From Tricholoma matsutake (lineage: Eukaryota; Basidiomycota; Agaricomycetes; Agaricales; Tricholomataceae): a DNA stretch of 64,000 bases. The position numbers and the translations under genes are program-made. The stretch covers positions 5,952,001 to 6,016,000 of the forward strand of contig AP026543.1 of the NCBI GenBank assembly GCA_026075535.2. The letters run 5' to 3'. The notes beneath the pieces are model-generated. The model did not search any database. It saw nothing but the letters and a program-made list of their open reading frames with translations, and had not been told where the DNA came from. This document shows, one piece after another, positions 47,494 through 58,392 of the stretch (its first letter is position 1; each line of letters starts with the position of its first letter).

Positions 47494-47947
47494 AATTGTA
47501 GAATCTGTGATGAATCACTTCTTCAACACATTCAAAATTTTTTCTTCAAGACCTCTCCAAACGTTTACGGGTCACGTGATGGTTTGTCAATGGTTTGTCA
47601 ATGGTTTGTCAATGGTTTGTCATTCATCAGGTGCCTATTTTGACACTTCAGATCAATAACCCTTCCAACAGTGCCTGATCTCGGAGATAACACTGAATTT
47701 GGCTTGTAACTAAAATAGTTGTCTGAATAGAGTGATGTAAATTGTAACTAAACCAGATCCGATTGATTGTCTGGTTGCAGCTGTCCTAATGATGAGCGCT
47801 GCCTCTCGATCACTGGGAGTCGCAATGTAAGGCGAGGCCTGGCATCAGCTTATGAAAGAAAAGGTAGATTACATATATACAAGTACTTCCAGCTTGTGCC
47901 GAAAGGGTGAGTAATCGGATGTGGTGCAGTGAAACAATGACGTATGC
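47494..47947. other. Element A leader (proximal part)
   Basis: Untranslated leader between gag and the point where element B landed; no ORF. It contains four copies of the 11-mer ATGGTTTGTCA at 47579-47622. No TGG-type primer-binding site complementary to a tRNA 3' end is obvious next to the LTR at 56110. Confidence 0.5.
47579..47622 (+). repeat. 11-bp tandem repeat, four units
   Basis: ATGGTTTGTCA repeated four times without change, in the leader of element A just upstream of gag on the minus strand. Confidence 0.85.
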
Positions 47948-48600
47948 TGTTACAATTTTCCTTGTAACTCATGGAACCCAACGCACCCGATGATCCCCTC
48001 CAGACAGGAGGTACCCCTTGATTCATGCCTAGGGCATGTCCTTGGCACCAGACACACACAATGCATGCCAACTGTATGCATTCGATCCCCTTCCCATGGA
48101 AGGCACCCTTGACGCATGGTGACTCCATGCACCCGAACCCACTCCCACACATGCTGTGATATGACAGCCCCCTGACATGAGGTCTGTGACGTCAGACTCT
48201 CACGATCGACATGCTGCGCTGCAGCACTCTGTGACATCGGACACCTCATGCAAGGCATGAGGCCTATTGTTTCTATTCTTACTTGATACACATCTATCTT
48301 TCTGATTGGATGATAAGGACCTCCCTCGTAGTATAAGTACTGCAACTCATAGTAGGGATGTCCTTAGTTTAGATCTAGGCAATCTACAGCCTTAACTTGT
48401 GAACTCGCGAACTTACTCAAAACCACTAAGAAAGCCCCTTAGTGTGTGAACCTGAATGACTGTATGCAGAAGGCCTGCTAGAGTGCACTATCTCTCTTAT
48501 GTCAGATGCTCCAAGTAAGACTAGTGCTGAATGACTTGTCGAGGAAGCACCTCGTCAACAACATTGACTAGATCGAGTGGTTGAGGCTTCGCCCTTAACA
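47948..48600 (+). repeat. Element B 5' LTR
   Basis: 653 bp with TG...CA ends. The 316-bp leader after it (48601-48916) holds no ORF; it starts TAAGATCTGAAC, which is not a TGG-type tRNA primer site. Confidence 0.92.
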
Positions 48601-48916
48601 TAAGATCTGAACTATCTGCTAGCCCACCTACCTAGGTGTAGGCAATACGTCTCGATACACACCACAGCGACCCGGGTCTAGACAAACCCCAGACCGACCA
48701 CCAAGAGAAGCAGAACCACAGTCAGGTTCATCTTGGTACTGATACAATGGAAGACTAGTCCATTACTCGACCCCAGCACAGTGTTGGTTCTACAGATCAA
48801 CCGACAGACAACGAGGAGATTTCCTCACCGACAAAGACTTTGAACAACCACACACACCCCCACCTGAAACATCCACCCGCTTCTTAACAGACGAAACCGA
48901 TGACCTCTATAACGAG

Positions 48917-49813
48917 ATGTCCGAACCCGCAACCGCACCAACGATGTCCATGAAGGACATTCGAATCCGATCACCCACAGACTTCTCAGGAGAGCGGACC
49001 AAGACCGCCAAGTTCCTGCAGGAGATAGACCTGTACTTGCGAATCAATGATCAGGTCTATGACACAAACAACAAGAAGATCATCTTCACGCTGTCCTTCA
49101 TGAATGGAGGGACAGCAGCTGCCTGGGCGCAGGCATTCATCAACCAACACCAGTCCGAGGGACTCGGTGAATACACAGACTTCCGACAGAAGGTCCTAGA
49201 GGCCTTCTCACTGATTGACAATGCCGGAACGGCAAAGACAGAGATTAAGAATCTCAAACAAGGTTCAGGGAACCTCGAAGAATATGTGGCAAACTTCTGC
49301 ATCCTGAAAGACAGGACAGGAATCACAGAAGATGCAGCCATGATCGAGTACTTCATGGATGGACTGCATCCCGAATTACTGAAGAGGGTACACACAATGG
49401 AGACAGTGCCCAACACACTCAAAGGCTGGATAAAGGCAGCTTCGAAATACGAAGGCCAATGGAAACGGGCCATGGCAATCCTGGGGAAGACCAGGCAAAA
49501 CCAGATGACAAAAGAAACGATGAAGAAAGGACAGCCCTCTCTCGACATCAACTGACTGACAAACCAAGAACATGTGGAACACCTCCGAAAGGGATTGTGT
49601 TTCATCTGCCACCAACCGGGACACTGATCGTCTGACCACAAGGATGGAAAGAACCCCACTCAGATGTGGTCAGTGCCTCCTCCCTACCGAAACCACTTCA
49701 CCCAGAAGAAGACTGGGGTGGACACCTACCAGAAGATCTGCACGATGCTGGATGAACTAGACGAAGAAGAAAAGGAACGAGCCCTCAACCTCATGGAGGA
49801 ATCGGGTTTTTAG
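48917..49813 (+). pseudogene. Element B gag, ending at a putative -1 frameshift site
   Basis: Starts MSEPATAPTMSMKDIRIRSP. The capsid-like part has FLQEIDLYLRINDQVYDTNN, IIFTLSFMNGGTAAAWAQAF, FRQKVLEAFSLIDNAGTAK and LKQGSGNLEEYVANF. Two TGA codons (49553, 49625) interrupt the frame; the second lies inside a zinc-knuckle-like CFICHQPGH...H. The same frame then runs to GGGTTTT-TAG (stop 49811-49813), where the -1 frame opens into pol. Confidence 0.85.
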
Positions 49814-51351
49814 AACAGCGGCCTGATACGACGCCAGTCACCGCTGTAGTCTCCCTAGGGTCTGTACTCTTAGCTACCATGAATAGACAATCTATGCACC
49901 TGTCTATTTGGGTAGCTGAGTCAGACAATGGGAAAGACGTCACAACAAACACGCTCCTCGACTCTGGAGCAGGAGGAGTCTTTATCAACTCAAACTTCGT
50001 CGAACAAGAAGGGATCAGAACATATCCCTTAGGCCGCACCATCCGGGCCACAAATGTAGATGGGACCCTGAACAAGCAGGGAACAATCACCAGATGCGTG
50101 AAAGGAAGACTCCACATCAATGGAAGGAGCTACCCGATAGAATACCTAGTCGCCGGACTAGGCAAAGAATCGGTAATCCTGGGCCTGCCATGGCTGCGGG
50201 AGATAAACCCGATCATCGATTGGAAGAAGGGAACCTTTGAGTTCCAGGATGAAGAACGACGGGCTCAGATCAAACAAATCTTGGAGAAGACAAGAAGAGC
50301 CGAACGGGCCCTCCTGAACACCCTAAACCTTCCTAGGGTAGACGCCAAAGGGGAGGCACCAAATGACAGAATGGCACAAATTTGACACATTGTGGCCAAA
50401 ACAAGAAAAAGACTCTCTGAAGAGAAGGAGAGAAACCTTGCCCGAGCATGACTAGCCGTGGCAAAGACGAGAGAAAGGCTCGCTGAAGAAAAAGAGAGGA
50501 GCCTTGCCCAAGCCCGATTGGCTGTGGCAAAAACAAGAGAAAGGCTTTCAGAGAGGAAAGCAAAAGAACTAAATTCTGTCCAGATAGCCATCACAAAGAC
50601 CAGGAGCAGCAACACCCCTAAACAAGCCAGAAGCCTTGAAGCAGCACGATGTGCTGTTGCCAAGACCCGAGAAAACCAGAAGAAGAAACAACTGGAAAAG
50701 GGCAAAAACAAAGAATGCGACAGGGCACAACAAATTGTGCAAAGGATGAAGGAATTGCTAACCTCCACAGGGGAGGGAAGCACCAGCAAAAGGAACATGA
50801 AGACGACACTACGAAACAGGATAAACTACCCTCGACAACAGATTACCCCGACCCACGATCATAGGACTCCAGATCATGGTACCATCAACGCTGAAATACC
50901 TATGCCCAGGGAGACCCCCCCTCAGGTAAAGGTTGAAGAGGTACCCAACAAAGAACTACTGGCAGACACAGGCATGGACATACAGATGACGAACCAGACC
51001 CCCGAACGAGACACAATCAAGGATGACTCGGTGTTGATCGCATATGTGCGAGGCGAACCAGTCATTGGCCTATTTGGACCAGACATAGAACTGCCCCTGA
51101 CAGAGGAACATCGAGAGCCGACACACAGATACATCCAAAAAATGAACACGATCAGCAGGCTCACGAAAGGCAAGGGCTCCCCATGGTACCTACTCAACTC
51201 GGACATATGGATCAGAGCAAAGACATCCATATCCCAACGACTAGCGCACGAGCAAGAGGAGGGAAAGGAGACTAGCCAATGGACCCTAGACGATTTACTG
51301 CCACCGGAATACCAGAAGTACAGACAGGTATTCGAGAAGGCCACATCAGAA
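49801..51351 (+). pseudogene. Element B protease and repeat-bearing linker (pol start)
   Basis: The -1 frame begins GFLEQRPDTTPVTAVVSLGS and continues into the protease: TNTLLDSGAGGVFINSNFVE (intact DSG), VAGLGKESVILGLPWLREIN and PIIDWKKG. A linker of charged 22-residue units (VAKTRERLAEEKERSLAQAR) is encoded by five 66-bp tandem units. A further 200 residues precede RT. TGA codons at 50383 and 50449 break the frame. At the latter position the neighbouring repeat unit has CGA. Confidence 0.85.
50392..50721 (+). repeat. Five 66-bp coding tandem repeats
   Basis: Units at 50392, 50458, 50524, 50590 and 50656, each exactly 66 bp, starting GTGGCCAAAAC, GTGGCAAAGAC, GTGGCAAAAAC, ATCACAAAGAC and GTTGCCAAGAC. 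They encode charged helical 22-residue units; similarity falls in units 4 and 5. Confidence 0.85.
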
Positions 51352-51354
51352 TGA

Positions 51355-52992
51355 TTCCCGGAATCAAGACCATGGGATCACGCAATCGACCTGAAGGAAG
51401 GCTTTGTACCAAAGGATTGCAAAGTCTACCCATTGACACTGAAAGAACAAGAGAAACTCAATGAGTTTCTAGATGAAAACCTGGAGAAAGGATACACCTG
51501 ACCGTCGAAATCACCCATGGCATCCCCATTCTTCTTCGTGTCGAAGAAGGACTCTGACGCTCTACGACCTTGCCAAGACTATCGCTATCTGAACGAAGGA
51601 ACGATCCGGAACAACTACCCCCTGCCACTGATTGGAGACCTCTTGGACAAGCTGAAGGGAGCGAAATTTTTCACGAAACTTGATATTCGATGGGGATATC
51701 ATAACGTACGGATAAAGAAAGGAGACGAGTGGAAGGCAGCATTCAAGACTAACCGAGGGCTATTCAAGCCAATGGTGATGTTCTTTGGGCTGTGCAACTC
51801 ACCGGCAACATTCCAGGCCATGATGAACAATCTCTTCCGAGATATGCTAGATGAAGGATGGCTCGTCATCTATATGGACGACATCCTGATCTTCTCAAAG
51901 ATGGAAGAAGAACACTGGATAAGGACCAAAAGGGTCCTCGAACGACTACGACAATGCGATCTCTACCTGAAAGTAGAGAAGTGCAAATTCGACATACAGG
52001 AAGTCGAGTTCTTGGGCATGATCGTCAGACCCAACGAACTTGCAATGGACAACACAAAGCTGGCTGGGATCAAGGACTGGCCCATGCCAAAGACAGTGAA
52101 GGATGTAAGATCCTTCCTAGGATTTGGAAACTTCTATCGACGATTCATCGGACACTTCGTGGATCTGGCCAGACCGCTGAACGATTTGACGAAGAAGAAC
52201 CAGAAATTTGAATGGATGAATGACTGTCAGCAGTCGTTCGATGTGCTAAAAAGGAAGTTCAACAAAACCCCAGTACTGCTGATGCCAGATGCAACAAAAC
52301 CATTTGTGGTAGAATCCGATGCCTCAAAATTCGCGACAGGCACAGTACTCAGACAACAGGACGCCAATGGAGACTGGCACCCATGTGGATACATCTCGCA
52401 TTCTTTCAATGAAGCAGAAAGAAATTACAAGATATATGACCGAGAACTATTGGGAGTGATCCGAGCGCTAGAAACATGGAGACACTACCTACAGGGGACG
52501 CCGTTCCCTGTGATGGTATTATCCAATCACAAGAACCTGATGTACTTCCGTCAGCCACAGAAACTAAACCGATGACAGGCTAGATGGGCCATCTACCTGT
52601 CACAATTTGACCTGAAGCTACAACACGTACCGGGATCACAGATGGTACAATCTGATGCCCTATCGAGGAGAGCAGATCACATAGCCAAAGAAGACACCGA
52701 TAATGAGGACAAGACCATCCTCGCTGACGAACTGTTCATCAAAATGATCAACACTGAGCTCCAGGGAGCCCTGGTCTCAGCAATAATGAAGGACAACCTC
52801 GTAAATGACGCTTTACAAGCCCTGAAAAACAATGGAACTCCCCCAATCAAGTCTGCATTGGAGGACTGGAAATTCGAAGACAGCCTGCTCTTTTTCAAAG
52901 ACAGATGCTACGTGCCACAGGATGAAACCCTCCGCCGAGCGATCATACAAAAATACCATGATAGCATCACGACAGGACACCCTGGACAATAG
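51355..52992 (+). pseudogene. Element B reverse transcriptase and RNase H
   Basis: After a TGA at 51352 the frame has [12 protein letters not shown] sequence, then a TGA at 51499, [60 protein letters not shown] and [20 protein letters not shown]. The active site is [29 protein letters not shown] precedes RNase H with [14 protein letters not shown] and [30 protein letters not shown] has Asn where RNase H usually has Asp. A TGA (52573) replaces the second Arg of the usual NRRQARW, and a TAG ends the block at 52990. Confidence 0.9.
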
Positions 52993-52995
52993 CAG

Positions 52996-54194
52996 ATGAT
53001 CGAACTGATCCGACGAGACTACTGGTGGCCAGGAATGGCCAACTTCATCAAGAAGTACGTCGAAGGCTGCGCAAAGTGCCAGCAAATGAAAGTGAATACA
53101 CACCCAATGACCCCACTGCCGACACCAATATCATCCGATGCCAGCAGACCATTCGAGCTGGTAACGACAGATTTTATCATGGACTTGCCCATGATAAACA
53201 GATTTGACTCAATCATGGTCATGGTAGACCATGGTCTTATGAAGGGGGTAATTTTTATCCCTTGCGCGAAGATGATCGATGCACTTGGCACCACAGACCT
53301 TTACCTGCGCCATGTATACACAAGATTTGGACTCCCCGGAAGAATCATCTCAGAGACCCTCAATTTGCATCCAAACTCTTCCGAGAACTCAGACGATTGC
53401 TTGGGATTAAGCTATCCATGAGCACCGCCTATCACCCCCAGACCGACAGAGAAACAGAGCGAGTAAACCAAGAGCTAGAGGTTTACCTCTGCATGTTCTG
53501 TTCGAACAAACCCGAAGATTGGGAGTGTTATCTCCCAACGGCAGAATTCGCGCACAACCAGAAGATGCACTCTGCAGTAAAACACTCGCCATTTTACTTG
53601 ATGATGGGATATCAACCACACGCTATCCCCACCCCTTACAAAAAAACGAACGTGCTGGCCACCGAACAGAGAATCCAAGAACTTCTCTCTGTGAGAAGGG
53701 AAGCTCTTGCTGCACACAAACTAGCCAGACAGGCTATGGCTGCCCAAACGAAAGGGCGATACAAACCATTCAAGGTTGGAGAACGAGTATGGCTTGACTC
53801 CAAGAACCTGAAGATTGGCTACCCAACAAGAAAACTGGCGCCAAAACGAGAAGGGCCCTTTGTGATTGAAGACGCCTTGTCGAGAACGACATACCGATTG
53901 AAACTGCCACCGGGATGGAAGATCCACCCGGTATTCCATGTGGCTTTACTCACGCGATACCATGAGAACAACACTCATGGGTGAAACTTCCTGACTCCAC
54001 CACCCGACCTCGTGGAAGGAGAGAACAAATATGAGGTGGAAGCAATCATCGCACACAAGAAGCACGGCAAGACACGCCGTTACCTTGTGAAATGGGTTGA
54101 CTACCCAACATCTGAAAACACATGGGAACCCAAATCAAACCTAAAGAATGCCCCCGAGATCCTGATGGCATATAAGAAGAGGTACCACCTCTGA
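52996..54194 (+). pseudogene. Element B integrase and chromodomain
   Basis: Zinc-binding region ends ELIRRDYWWPGMANFIKKYV, CAKCQQMK. The core has TTDFIMDLPMINRFDSIMVM and, after a small deletion near 53348 that shifts frame, DPQ-type sequence, FASKLFRELRRLLGIKLSMS and TAYHPQTDRETERVNQELEV with the catalytic Glu. GERVWLDSKNLKIGYPTRKL and FHVALLTRYHENN follow. A TGA at 53982 separates the chromodomain (54012-54194): YEVEAIIAHKKHGKTRRYLV, KWVDYPTSENTWEPKSNL. The chromodomain itself is intact, and its TGA stop overlaps the ATG of ORF3. Confidence 0.9.
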
Positions 54195-54967
54195 TGGAAA
54201 CCCAAAAACCCCCCTCTCTTCCCACAACAACACTTCCCAATATGCCTGCCGAACGATGATTTACCCAAGAATACCTACGAAACCGATTGAACGCTGATGC
54301 CCTTCGCATTCACCTCGCCCACAATCCACCAAAATACCATCTAGCCAGGATGTGCTTCTACTATGCAAGCACTATCAAACAGATGGAACAAAATCTAGAA
54401 GAAGCAATGAACGATGCAGATGCCCTGGGGATCGAGCAAACGATCCAGGAAATGATTGCACTGTGGTCAGACAGACTGAGAACAGCTGAGGAGAGACCTC
54501 ACACCCCTTTAGGTCGACACAGATGACCACTGACCTCGCTCTCGCCATTCAGCGAGCAGAGCAACAGAGACGAACGACGAGCTCCCTCTGGAGGCTCCTC
54601 CCGTTCTACGAAGAACCCAAAGATCATGCCTAGGGCACCCAAAATAATTGATCTGACCACCCCCGAACCCGAACCAAAGACCACCCAACCGCCTTGGTCT
54701 CCCCCACACATGAGACATGCTAGATGTTTCATCTGCCAACAGATAGGCCACTTTGGCCTGATTTGCCAACGATATGTTTGCAAGTATTGCAAACAGCGAG
54801 GCCCCGGACACTATAGGATGAACTGCCCAGAGAAACCTCGGAAAGATCAAGAGACCGATCAAAGAGAAGCCGAACACAGACAGCTGCTCTTCTTTAACTC
54901 CGGATACAATGATTTTGATGATGACGCGATGGGAAACATGACAGGGGAGCCATATGGAAGGATTTAA
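54194..54967 (+). CDS. Element B ORF3: accessory protein with two zinc knuckles
   Basis: The ATG at 54194 overlaps the pol stop (TGATG). The frame runs about 257 codons to TAA 54965-54967, with two TGA codons (near 54257 and 54524) where CGA would fit. The N-terminal half is helical and charged (YYASTIKQMEQNLEEAMNDA, EQTIQEMIALWSDRLRTAEE). A short Thr/Pro stretch (IIDLTTPEPEPKTTQPPW) follows, then CFICQQIGHFGLIC (CX2CX4HX4C) and CKYCKQRGPGHYRMNC (CX2CX6HX4C). It has no signal peptide or membrane helix. It sits where env would be in an env-bearing retroelement, but nothing envelope-like is present; nucleic-acid chaperone or packaging help is a guess. Confidence 0.65.
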
Positions 54968-55006
54968 AAGGCAGAGCTCAAGACGATGGCATGACAAGAC
55001 AGACCC

Positions 55007-55138
55007 ATGCTCACAGGGATTATGATCCTCGCCATCGTAGTTGGCACAACCCTGCCTGCAGCGGCAGCCCTAACCTTTGCATTCTGCCTCTACACCATCT
55101 TCCAAACAGAACCCGAGCCCCCCGATTACAGACATTGA
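55007..55138 (+). CDS. Element B ORF4: small hydrophobic ORF
   Basis: 43 codons from ATG 55007: a membrane-helix-like segment (MILAIVVGTTLPAAAALTFA...) followed by an acidic/Pro tail. It shares the frame of ORF3 but lies after its stop. A run of six C near 55118-55123 precedes a neighbouring frame open to 55280, so a longer protein may have been interrupted. It could be chance; it is listed because of the strong hydrophobicity and its location. Confidence 0.3.
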   Translation: MLTGIMILAIVVGTTLPAAAALTFAFCLYTIFQTEPEPPDYRH

Positions 55139-55376
55139 ATTTGCCATCCTGCAATGCCCCCCTTTCAATGATACTACCGACTCCTTGACACCGCTACCTA
55201 GGGCAGCGCAAACCAGAAGAACCCGATCATGGTCCAAGTTCGGACATGAATTATTCCTCCATCGTACCCCTCAACCCTGACCTACCCACATATCCAGACC
55301 ACGCCTGATCAGACCACGAAGGAGAGATGAAGATTTAGGTCGAAGTGTGGAACTTTTGACCATAGCGAGGGGGTAA

Positions 55377-56061
55377 TGTTACAATTTTCCTTGTAACTCA
55401 TGGAACCCAATGCACCCGATGATCCCCTCCAGACAGGAGGCACCCCTTGATTCATGCCTAGGGCATGTCCTTAGCACCAGACACACACACAATGCATGCC
55501 GACTGTATGCATTTGATCCCCTTCCCGTGGAAGGCACCCTTGATGCATGGTGACTCCATGCACCCAAACCCACTCCCACACATGCTGTGATACGACAGCC
55601 CCCTGACATGAGGTCCGTGACATCGGACGCCTCATGCTAGGCATGAGGCTTATCTCTTATTGTTTCCTGACATGCTGCACTGCAGCACTCCATGACATCG
55701 GATGCCTCATGCAAGGCATGAGGCCTATTGTTTCTATTCTTACTTGATACGCATCTATCTTTCCGATTGGACGATAAGGACCTCCCTCGTAGTATAAGTA
55801 CTGCAACTCATAGTAGGGATGTCCTTAGTTTAGATCTAGGCAATCTACAGCCTTAACTTGTGAACTCGCGAACTTACTCGAAACCACTAAGGAAGCCCCT
55901 TAGTGCATGAACCTGAATGACTGTACACAGAAGGCCTGCTAGAGTGCACTATCTCTCTTACATCGGACGCTCCAAGTAAGACTAGTGCCGAATGACTTGT
56001 CGAGGAAGCACCTCGTCAACAACATTGACTAGATCGAGTGGTTGAGGCTTTGCCCTTAACA
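55377..56061 (+). repeat. Element B 3' LTR
   Basis: 685 bp, starting TGTTACAATTTTCC directly after the purine tract and ending CTTAACA before TATGC. It carries an extra segment relative to the 5' LTR. Confidence 0.92.
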
Positions 56062-56109
56062 TATGCACAAGTAAGAGAAGGTGCACTGATATGGGTAGTT
56101 GTGTTCTTC

Positions 56110-56511
56110 TGTTAGGGCGACACCCACTATCTGCTAGCTAAGACCATGCGGGTTCTCTCTACAAGAAGGGGGCAGGATCCACGCTCGTGATGGGGGGACT
56201 GACAGTTTTGATGTGAGGGGTTATTAATAGGTGAGTTTGTTGACAAAGGCCTTTCACACTGAAAACGTAGGTGGAATACCTAAGAGAACACAACTGGGGT
56301 CCCTTAGGCATATATTTAGGGTTTATATACTATGTTACACATATTGTACATTGTTGTTACCGACACACTCATACATGCACATACATTTTGATGCGTGCGA
56401 AATAAAATTCTCATGCTATCAAAGTGTAGCGTCATTTGGCGTCATGTAGCATAATTCAACATAATAAAATAAAAATGAAATTCTATTAGGTAATGGGGTG
56501 GTTTCCTAACA
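56110..56511 (-). repeat. Element A LTR (5' LTR by transcription)
   Basis: 402 bp, partner of 42162-42563, followed by GCCAC. The 43 bp between it and element B's duplication are the distal piece of the element A leader. Confidence 0.92.
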
Positions 56512-56525
56512 GCCACTGCCATATT

Positions 56526-57581
56526 TCACAGTGCATTCATTGCAAAAGTGTGCACACCAGGAGGAATGTGTTCCATGGAAGGAAGTTCTTGCATCATATG
56601 AGGCAAGAAGCCGTAGTTGATCTTGAATGGGGCCATCCCCGTTGCCCTGTTAATTGTAGAGTTTATCGCAAACTCTACCAAAGCCATGAATTTGACCCAA
56701 TCTCTTTGATTGGATGCAATGAATGCTTGCAGTATCTGAGCAACTGATCGATTTGCACATTCTGTAATTCCATCCATTTGAGGATGGAATGAAGTGGACA
56801 TGAGTATCTTGACATCCAAGATACGGTGCACTTCACGCCACCATTTGGATGTGAATTTGGAGTCTTGATCACAAACGATCAAGCCAGGTAGCCCATGTAA
56901 TCTTACAATCTCCTTCACAAATGTGGGAGATAGTTCAGAAGCTGTCGTTGTCGTGTTCACTGGTATTAAGTGGACCATCGATGACAGGCGGCAAATAATT
57001 ACCCAGAGGTAATCAAATCCTTTGGACTCTGGAAAGGGTCCAATAAAGTTCATTCCAATGGACTCCCATGGTCTCAAGGGAGTTGGGAGCAAGTGCAATT
57101 TGCCTCATGGGGAACAGTATTCTCCTTTCGAGCATATACAATGCTCACAAGAATCACAGTATTTCTCGACTTCACACTGAAGTCGAGGCCACCAATACCA
57201 ATGTTGGATGTACTCCGAAGTTTTGAGTGGCCCAAAATGTCCCACAATAGTGTGGGCCTGCTCAATTATACGACCATGCAGGGTCATACCTTTGGAAGTG
57301 GAGGTGGGGATGCACAAGACGTCCTCACCACCTCGGTTCTTCCTCCAGATGAAGTCATTCTGGATGCTGAAATCTGGGTGGTCCCCTGGATTTTCAAGAA
57401 CCTTCTTGAAAACTCGGTCGTTGACGTATCCTTTCTGGATGTCATCGTTCAGAGAATCCAACTCTGACACATGGATGTGAAGATCAGGTCCCTTAACCTG
57501 AGATGCGTAAATCGAGGGGTTTTCCTCCGATTGTGGCTGTCCAGAAGAAGATGGATCCACTCCTTCAGTATTCGCAGTCAT
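56526..57581 (-). pseudogene. Element C integrase zinc-binding and catalytic regions
   Basis: 57581-57105 gives the HHCC region (IIEQAHTIVGHFGPLKTSEY, WYWWPRLQCEVEKYCDSCEH). After a TGA, 57098-56526 gives the core: ESIGMNFIGPFPESKGFDYL, where the first catalytic Asp is Asn, then GLIVCDQDSKFTSKWWREVH with the second Asp, and STSFHPQMDGITECANRSVA with the Glu. A TGA at 56526 lies ten bases before the element A insertion, with reading resuming beyond it. Confidence 0.88.
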
Positions 57582-57729
57582 TTTGGCTGCAGCTACATCC
57601 TGCTCTTTGATAAGTTATTGAAGAGCTCTAAGCTGTTCACTGACTCACTTCTGCTGAGCAGCGGCAGAGCGAGTCTCAATCACTTGATTTTTTAATTTGA
57701 GGTGTCGATCCCATGGGAGGTCCTCGTGG

Positions 57730-58350
57730 TTAGGATTGAGTCGCACGTCTGCGAAGATGTAGTGTTGGACTAATGTCCCAAGAGTCAAATTGGTAGTAGT
57801 GGGACAGAGCATCCACTACTTTGTTTAGTTTCCCTTTGACATATCTATTGTCAAAGTTGAGACGCAATAGGTACTCCATCCACCACGTCTGCCTAGCAGA
57901 AAGTCTGTGCTGGGTCTGGAAGAATTCCAGCACTTTGTGATCAGTGACGATGTGGATCCGTCTACCGATCAGTTTGTCTTCCCACTTGAGGAGGGCCTCA
58001 AGTATGGCTATGGTTTCATGCTCAAAGGTACGGTAGTTCCTTTGAGCATCTGAGAATTTCTTGGACAAGAAACCTGCAGGGCAGCAAGTTTGCCACTCAG
58101 GTCCTTGACCATACATTGTGCTAGTCCCAAAGACTGAGGCATCACAGATCACCCAGATTGGCTCAGGTGACTTTGGGTCAATCGGCTTCAGCACCAGTGT
58201 TGTGCAACAGATGTCCTTAATTATCTGGAAGCAGTGGTCATGTAATGGCCGCCATAGGAACAAGGCACCATTTTTAGTCATCGCAGAGAGTGGACTAGTA
58301 TAAGCACTGATATCTGGCAAGAAATGAGCCAGATATTGCACAAGTCCCAA
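57730..58350 (-). pseudogene. Element C RNase H
   Basis: Contains RFLGLVQYLAHFLPDISAYT, then IWVICDASVFGTSTMYGQG and CPAGFLSKKFSDAQRNYRTF, EALLKWEDKLIGRRIHIVTD and LSARQTWWMEYLLRLNFDNR. The T..DAS and ITDHK-type motifs mark RNase H. It continues in frame from RT with an intervening TGA at 58393. Confidence 0.85.
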
Positions 58351-58392
58351 GAATCTCTGGACTTCATGATAGTTATGAGGTGTCTTCCACTC

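Larger units (their letters stand above)
47948..56061 (+). mobile_element. Element B: full-length Ty3/gypsy chromovirus inside element A
   Basis: LTRs 47948-48600 (653 bp) and 55377-56061 (685 bp), both TGTTACAATTTTCC...CTTAACA, flanked by the 5-bp duplication TATGC (47943-47947, 56062-56066). Internal order: leader, gag, protease, linker with 66-bp repeats, RT, RNase H, integrase, chromodomain, ORF3 with zinc knuckles, a small hydrophobic ORF, and a purine tract GCGAGGGGGTAA just before the 3' LTR. The 3' LTR has extra sequence near 55622-55690 that partly repeats neighbouring LTR sequence. Confidence 0.93.
42162..56511 (-). mobile_element. Element A: full-length Ty3/gypsy LTR retrotransposon (nested)
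   Basis: Two direct LTRs of 402 bp (42162-42563, 56110-56511), both TGTTAGGGCG...CTAACA, flanked by the 5-bp duplication GCCAC (42157-42161, 56512-56516). Coding order on the minus strand is gag, protease, RT, RNase H, integrase, chromodomain. A polypurine tract (minus strand AAAAGGGGGGTAA) abuts the 42162-42563 LTR. Element B interrupts the leader between 47947 and 56062. Without B it is about 6.2 kb. Confidence 0.92.

Noticed and set aside
47579..47622. Possible CRISPR-like or regulatory array
   Set aside because: Units are 11 bp, contiguous and without spacers; a plain tandem repeat in a fungal retroelement leader.
53348..53360. Programmed frameshift within integrase of element B
   Set aside because: The shift sits in a conserved catalytic block and lacks a slippery sequence; a small deletion explains it better.
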